Source of the DNA: Micrococcales bacterium
GTDB lineage: Bacteria; Actinomycetota; Actinomycetes; S36-B12; UBA10799
Direction: 5' to 3'
NCBI GenBank assembly: GCA_023252115.1
Contig: JAHEXM010000075.1
Span: 1 to 7,517, forward strand
DNA length: 7,517 nt
The position numbers and the translations under genes are program-made. The number at the start of each line of letters is the position of its first letter. Positions within the stretch are counted from its first letter, which is position 1. Positions 5,534 to 7,517 of the stretch are shown in pieces. The notes beneath the pieces were generated by a model. It did not search any database and was not told the origin of the DNA. It saw only the letters and a list, made by a program, of their open reading frames with translations.

Positions 5534-7153
5534 TTAGGAACGCAACGGCGCTTCACAGTCGATTGTCTGGCTAGCGCCCCTCACCCAAAGGGACACCGTG
5601 GTTTGGCCGAAATGGTTCACCGATTCGCGTCGCCAGCACTTCTTGACGTAAGTGGCCACTGGAGTTCCCACATCTGGGATGGGGTTCCAGTTCAACCCGC
5701 CCGATGTGCTCACCAACCATGCGCGATCGAAGTCATGCAGTTGTGCGATCGCTTGCGCACTCGTAAGCGTTGGCGGCCACAAGCTGTTTGAGGTGATCGC
5801 CGTTGTGCCAGGAATGGTGGTCACGTTTACCGCCTTCGACGGCGTGACATGGTCGAGGTACCACTCAGGGCCCAGTTCCGTCCATGTTGGCGCGAAGACA
5901 ATCGCATCACCTGGCTTCGCCTGGTTCGCGATTTTAGCTGCCACACCTTGGTCATCGCCCCATCCGCGCTTGAGGCCAACAATCGCCGAAAGACCTGACG
6001 CCAACAATGCCAACACCAGAACAACTGCAGCCGCAGCAATTCCGACGGCTCGCAGTGTTGTCGTCGAGCGGTCAGCCAGAAGGCCGCGGGCGGCGCTGCC
6101 GGCCGCTATCGCCAGAATCAACACCACCGCCGGAGCCGACATGATGGCGTAGCGATCAAGAAACATCGGTTTCCACACCAGCGACGCGAAAAGCAGAATC
6201 ACCGAAGGTGCAATCGCCCACAGCAACAAGACAGCCGCATCCGTCGGCGAGATCGGGATGATCGCTGTGTTGCCGAACAGCTTGCGCCGAGGCCGCCGTG
6301 AGACCAGGACGATCAGTGCGGCAATGGTTGGTACGAACAGCACAACTCCGGCCGGAGTCAGCAATTTGTACCCAACTATTGCCACGCTCAGAAATGTTGG
6401 CTGCTCTATCCAACTCTGTAGCGAATCTTCATCAAGTAGTGCAATGACAAACGCCAGCGCGACGACAAGGGGCGGAAGAACGAGGACAAGTTTGGACACA
6501 GATGGGCGGCGCAGCTTTGCATCGCCGCCGGTCGCTAACCACAGCCACTGCGGCAGAACGGTCAGGATGGCGAGGAAATGGGTAAGCACAGCCAGCGCGG
6601 CGACGAGGCTCCACAACCATCGAAGCGAAACCGGTCGAGTAACCGCGATCAAAGCGGCCCCAGTAGTGAGCGCGATTGCTATTGCGTATGGCCGAGCTTC
6701 GATCGAGTAATGCACCAGGAGTGGACTGAGTGCTGCCAACAGAGCGGCCAGCAGTCCGATCCAATCACCGCACAGTTTGCGCGCAATCAACCCGACAAAC
6801 ACCACGGTGACCGCTGTCGCGATCAACGACGGCGACCGGAGCGCTACCACTGAGGTGCCGACGATTGATACCCACGCGTGCATGGCTGTGTAGTAGCCGG
6901 CCATCGCAGCATCGACATTGCCAAGCATGGCGAACAATTGAGCAAAAGATCTGTCGGTGGCGGTTGCTGTTGCTGCTTCATCGAGCCACATGCTTGAGGT
7001 AATTGAGCGGACACCAAGGGCAATCGCCAGGAGCACGGGGATCGCGAGTAAACCAAAGAACCGACCACTTGGTAGCGGCCCTGCGGTTGTGTCGCTATCC
7101 CCGGTCTCTCTCAGCTTCTTACTCCCGTCATCGTGTTGAGTTTGCCACCGCAA
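5534..7153 (-). CDS. Polytopic GT-C-type glycosyltransferase (PMT/ArnT-like membrane protein)
   Basis: This 539-residue protein has roughly ten or eleven hydrophobic helices spread over residues 33-391, then a C-terminal soluble region of about 145 residues. Just after the first helix comes SSMWLDEA with Asp58-Glu59, the acidic pair that GT-C enzymes carry in the first external loop. HYSIEARPYA (148-157) is a second typical signature, and FLDRYAIMSAP (331-341) a third. Such enzymes transfer a sugar from a polyprenyl-phosphate donor to a protein or lipid on the outer face of the membrane; neither donor nor acceptor can be read here. The start is TTG at 7153, since no ATG or GTG in frame lies before the first helix, and no good Shine-Dalgarno precedes it. 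The N-terminal 30 residues are hydrophilic and charged. The gene diverges from the patatin gene across only 27 nt. GT-C architecture is firm; the specific activity is unknown. Confidence 0.82.
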   Translation of the reverse strand: MRWQTQHDDGSKKLRETGDSDTTAGPLPSGRFFGLLAIPVLLAIALGVRSITSSMWLDEAATATATDRSFAQLFAMLGNVDAAMAGYYTAMHAWVSIVGTSVVALRSPSLIATAVTVVFVGLIARKLCGDWIGLLAALLAALSPLLVHYSIEARPYAIAIALTTGAALIAVTRPVSLRWLWSLVAALAVLTHFLAILTVLPQWLWLATGGDAKLRRPSVSKLVLVLPPLVVALAFVIALLDEDSLQSWIEQPTFLSVAIVGYKLLTPAGVVLFVPTIAALIVLVSRRPRRKLFGNTAIIPISPTDAAVLLLWAIAPSVILLFASLVWKPMFLDRYAIMSAPAVVLILAIAAGSAARGLLADRSTTTLRAVGIAAAAVVLVLALLASGLSAIVGLKRGWGDDQGVAAKIANQAKPGDAIVFAPTWTELGPEWYLDHVTPSKAVNVTTIPGTTAITSNSLWPPTLTSAQAIAQLHDFDRAWLVSTSGGLNWNPIPDVGTPVATYVKKCWRRESVNHFGQTTVSLWVRGASQTIDCEAPLRS

Positions 7154-7167
7154 CTTGCATTCGGCAT

Positions 7168-7175
7168 GGTGAGAG
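7168..7175 (+). promoter_or_regulatory. Shine-Dalgarno supporting the ATG at 7181
   Basis: GGTGAGAG contains GGTGA, which matches the anti-Shine-Dalgarno region, and ends about 5-8 nt before ATG 7181. It makes 7181 a better start than the in-frame ATG at 7166, which overlaps this motif and has no ribosome binding site of its own. Confidence 0.5.
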
Positions 7176-7180
7176 TTGCC

Positions 7181-7517
7181 ATGGCGAAAAATGGAAAATC
7201 AACCAGTGCTCAGTCACACGACTGGCCAAATTCTCCCGTCCTGCCGCGCGATCCAGATGCCCACTACGGCAAGGGGCATAAGCGCGCGATCGTGATCAGC
7301 GGCGGTGGACTGGCAGGCCTGGCATTTGGTGCCGCCTACCTGCGGGGCCTTGAAGAAGCTGGCGTCGACCTGCGCGGGGCGGATCTCGTGGTGGGCACGT
7401 CGGCTGGATCAATATTGGGAACCGAGATTCAGTCCGGACACCTCAAGCGCTTCACCGCCCAAATCCAACTTGCAGCCAAGACACGCCTCTTCGAGCGGAT
7501 TCGCCACGATGCCGATC
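7181..7517 (+). CDS. Patatin-like phospholipase, 3'-truncated by window end
   Basis: The frame is open from ATG 7181 to the window edge, giving the first 112 residues. After a hydrophilic leader of about 33 residues comes KRAIVISGGGLAGLAFGAAY, holding the glycine-rich oxyanion motif at the start of a patatin domain. LVVGTSAGSILG follows, with the GxSxG nucleophile serine. The patatin catalytic Asp (usually in a DG[AG] motif) would lie beyond the window. Patatin proteins are lipid acyl hydrolases using a Ser-Asp dyad. No signal peptide is seen, so the protein is probably cytoplasmic. It is transcribed away from the glycosyltransferase. Family call is strong; substrate unknown. Confidence 0.87.
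   Translation, partial: MAKNGKSTSAQSHDWPNSPVLPRDPDAHYGKGHKRAIVISGGGLAGLAFGAAYLRGLEEAGVDLRGADLVVGTSAGSILGTEIQSGHLKRFTAQIQLAAKTRLFERIRHDAD

Noticed and set aside
5231..5791. A 186-codon + strand frame covering the tRNA
   Set aside because: It runs through the tRNA gene and the 3' end of the glycosyltransferase gene; the translation includes tRNA-derived residues and has no motif.
5652..6710. Long + strand frames (166 and 150 codons) opposite the glycosyltransferase
   Set aside because: They are antisense to the membrane-helix codons, giving Thr/Ala/Arg-rich low-complexity protein typical of shadows.

Overview
The window looks like chromosomal DNA of a moderately GC-rich actinobacterium. Three things point there: an adjacent flavoprotein reductase and CFA-family methyltransferase pair of the kind that makes 10-methyl-branched (tuberculostearic-type) fatty acids; a tRNA gene with no encoded CCA tail; and the use of GTG and TTG starts. 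Nothing in the sequence allows a genus to be named, and no insertion sequence, phage gene, CRISPR array or obvious foreign island is visible.

Left half (3-4042, all on + strand). Four genes follow each other with gaps of 23, 27 and 48 nt: the 3' part of a secreted NlpC/P60 cell-wall peptidase, an SDR reductase of the peroxisomal trans-2-enoyl-CoA reductase (PECR) type, an FAD-binding reductase of the DHCR24-like / TmsA (BfaA) type, and a SAM-dependent methyltransferase of the CFA synthase family (TmsB/BfaB/UfaA1 type). The last two form a known two-step pathway. The methyltransferase puts a methylene group at C10 of a phospholipid-bound oleoyl chain, and the flavoprotein reduces it to the 10-methyl branch. 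The SDR sits where a lipid-related accessory enzyme could belong, but its link to the pathway is inference. A perfect 13-nt palindrome fills part of the short gap in front of tmsA.

Middle (4062-5395, - strand). A membrane-anchored esterase with an antigen 85/esterase D-like alpha/beta hydrolase domain converges on tmsB, with only 19 nt between the two stop codons. Its GTG start lies 40 nt downstream of a tRNA-Arg(CCT) gene on the same strand, so the two may share a transcript.

Right part (5396-7517). A 138-nt intergenic stretch holds only a weak hairpin and a weak possible tRNA promoter. Then comes a polytopic GT-C-type glycosyltransferase on the - strand with a TTG start, and, diverging from it after a 27-nt gap, the 5' end of a patatin-like phospholipase that runs off the window.

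The most biologically interesting unit is the tmsA-tmsB pair and its possible partnership with the PECR-like reductase. The window shows no convincing wholly new system.
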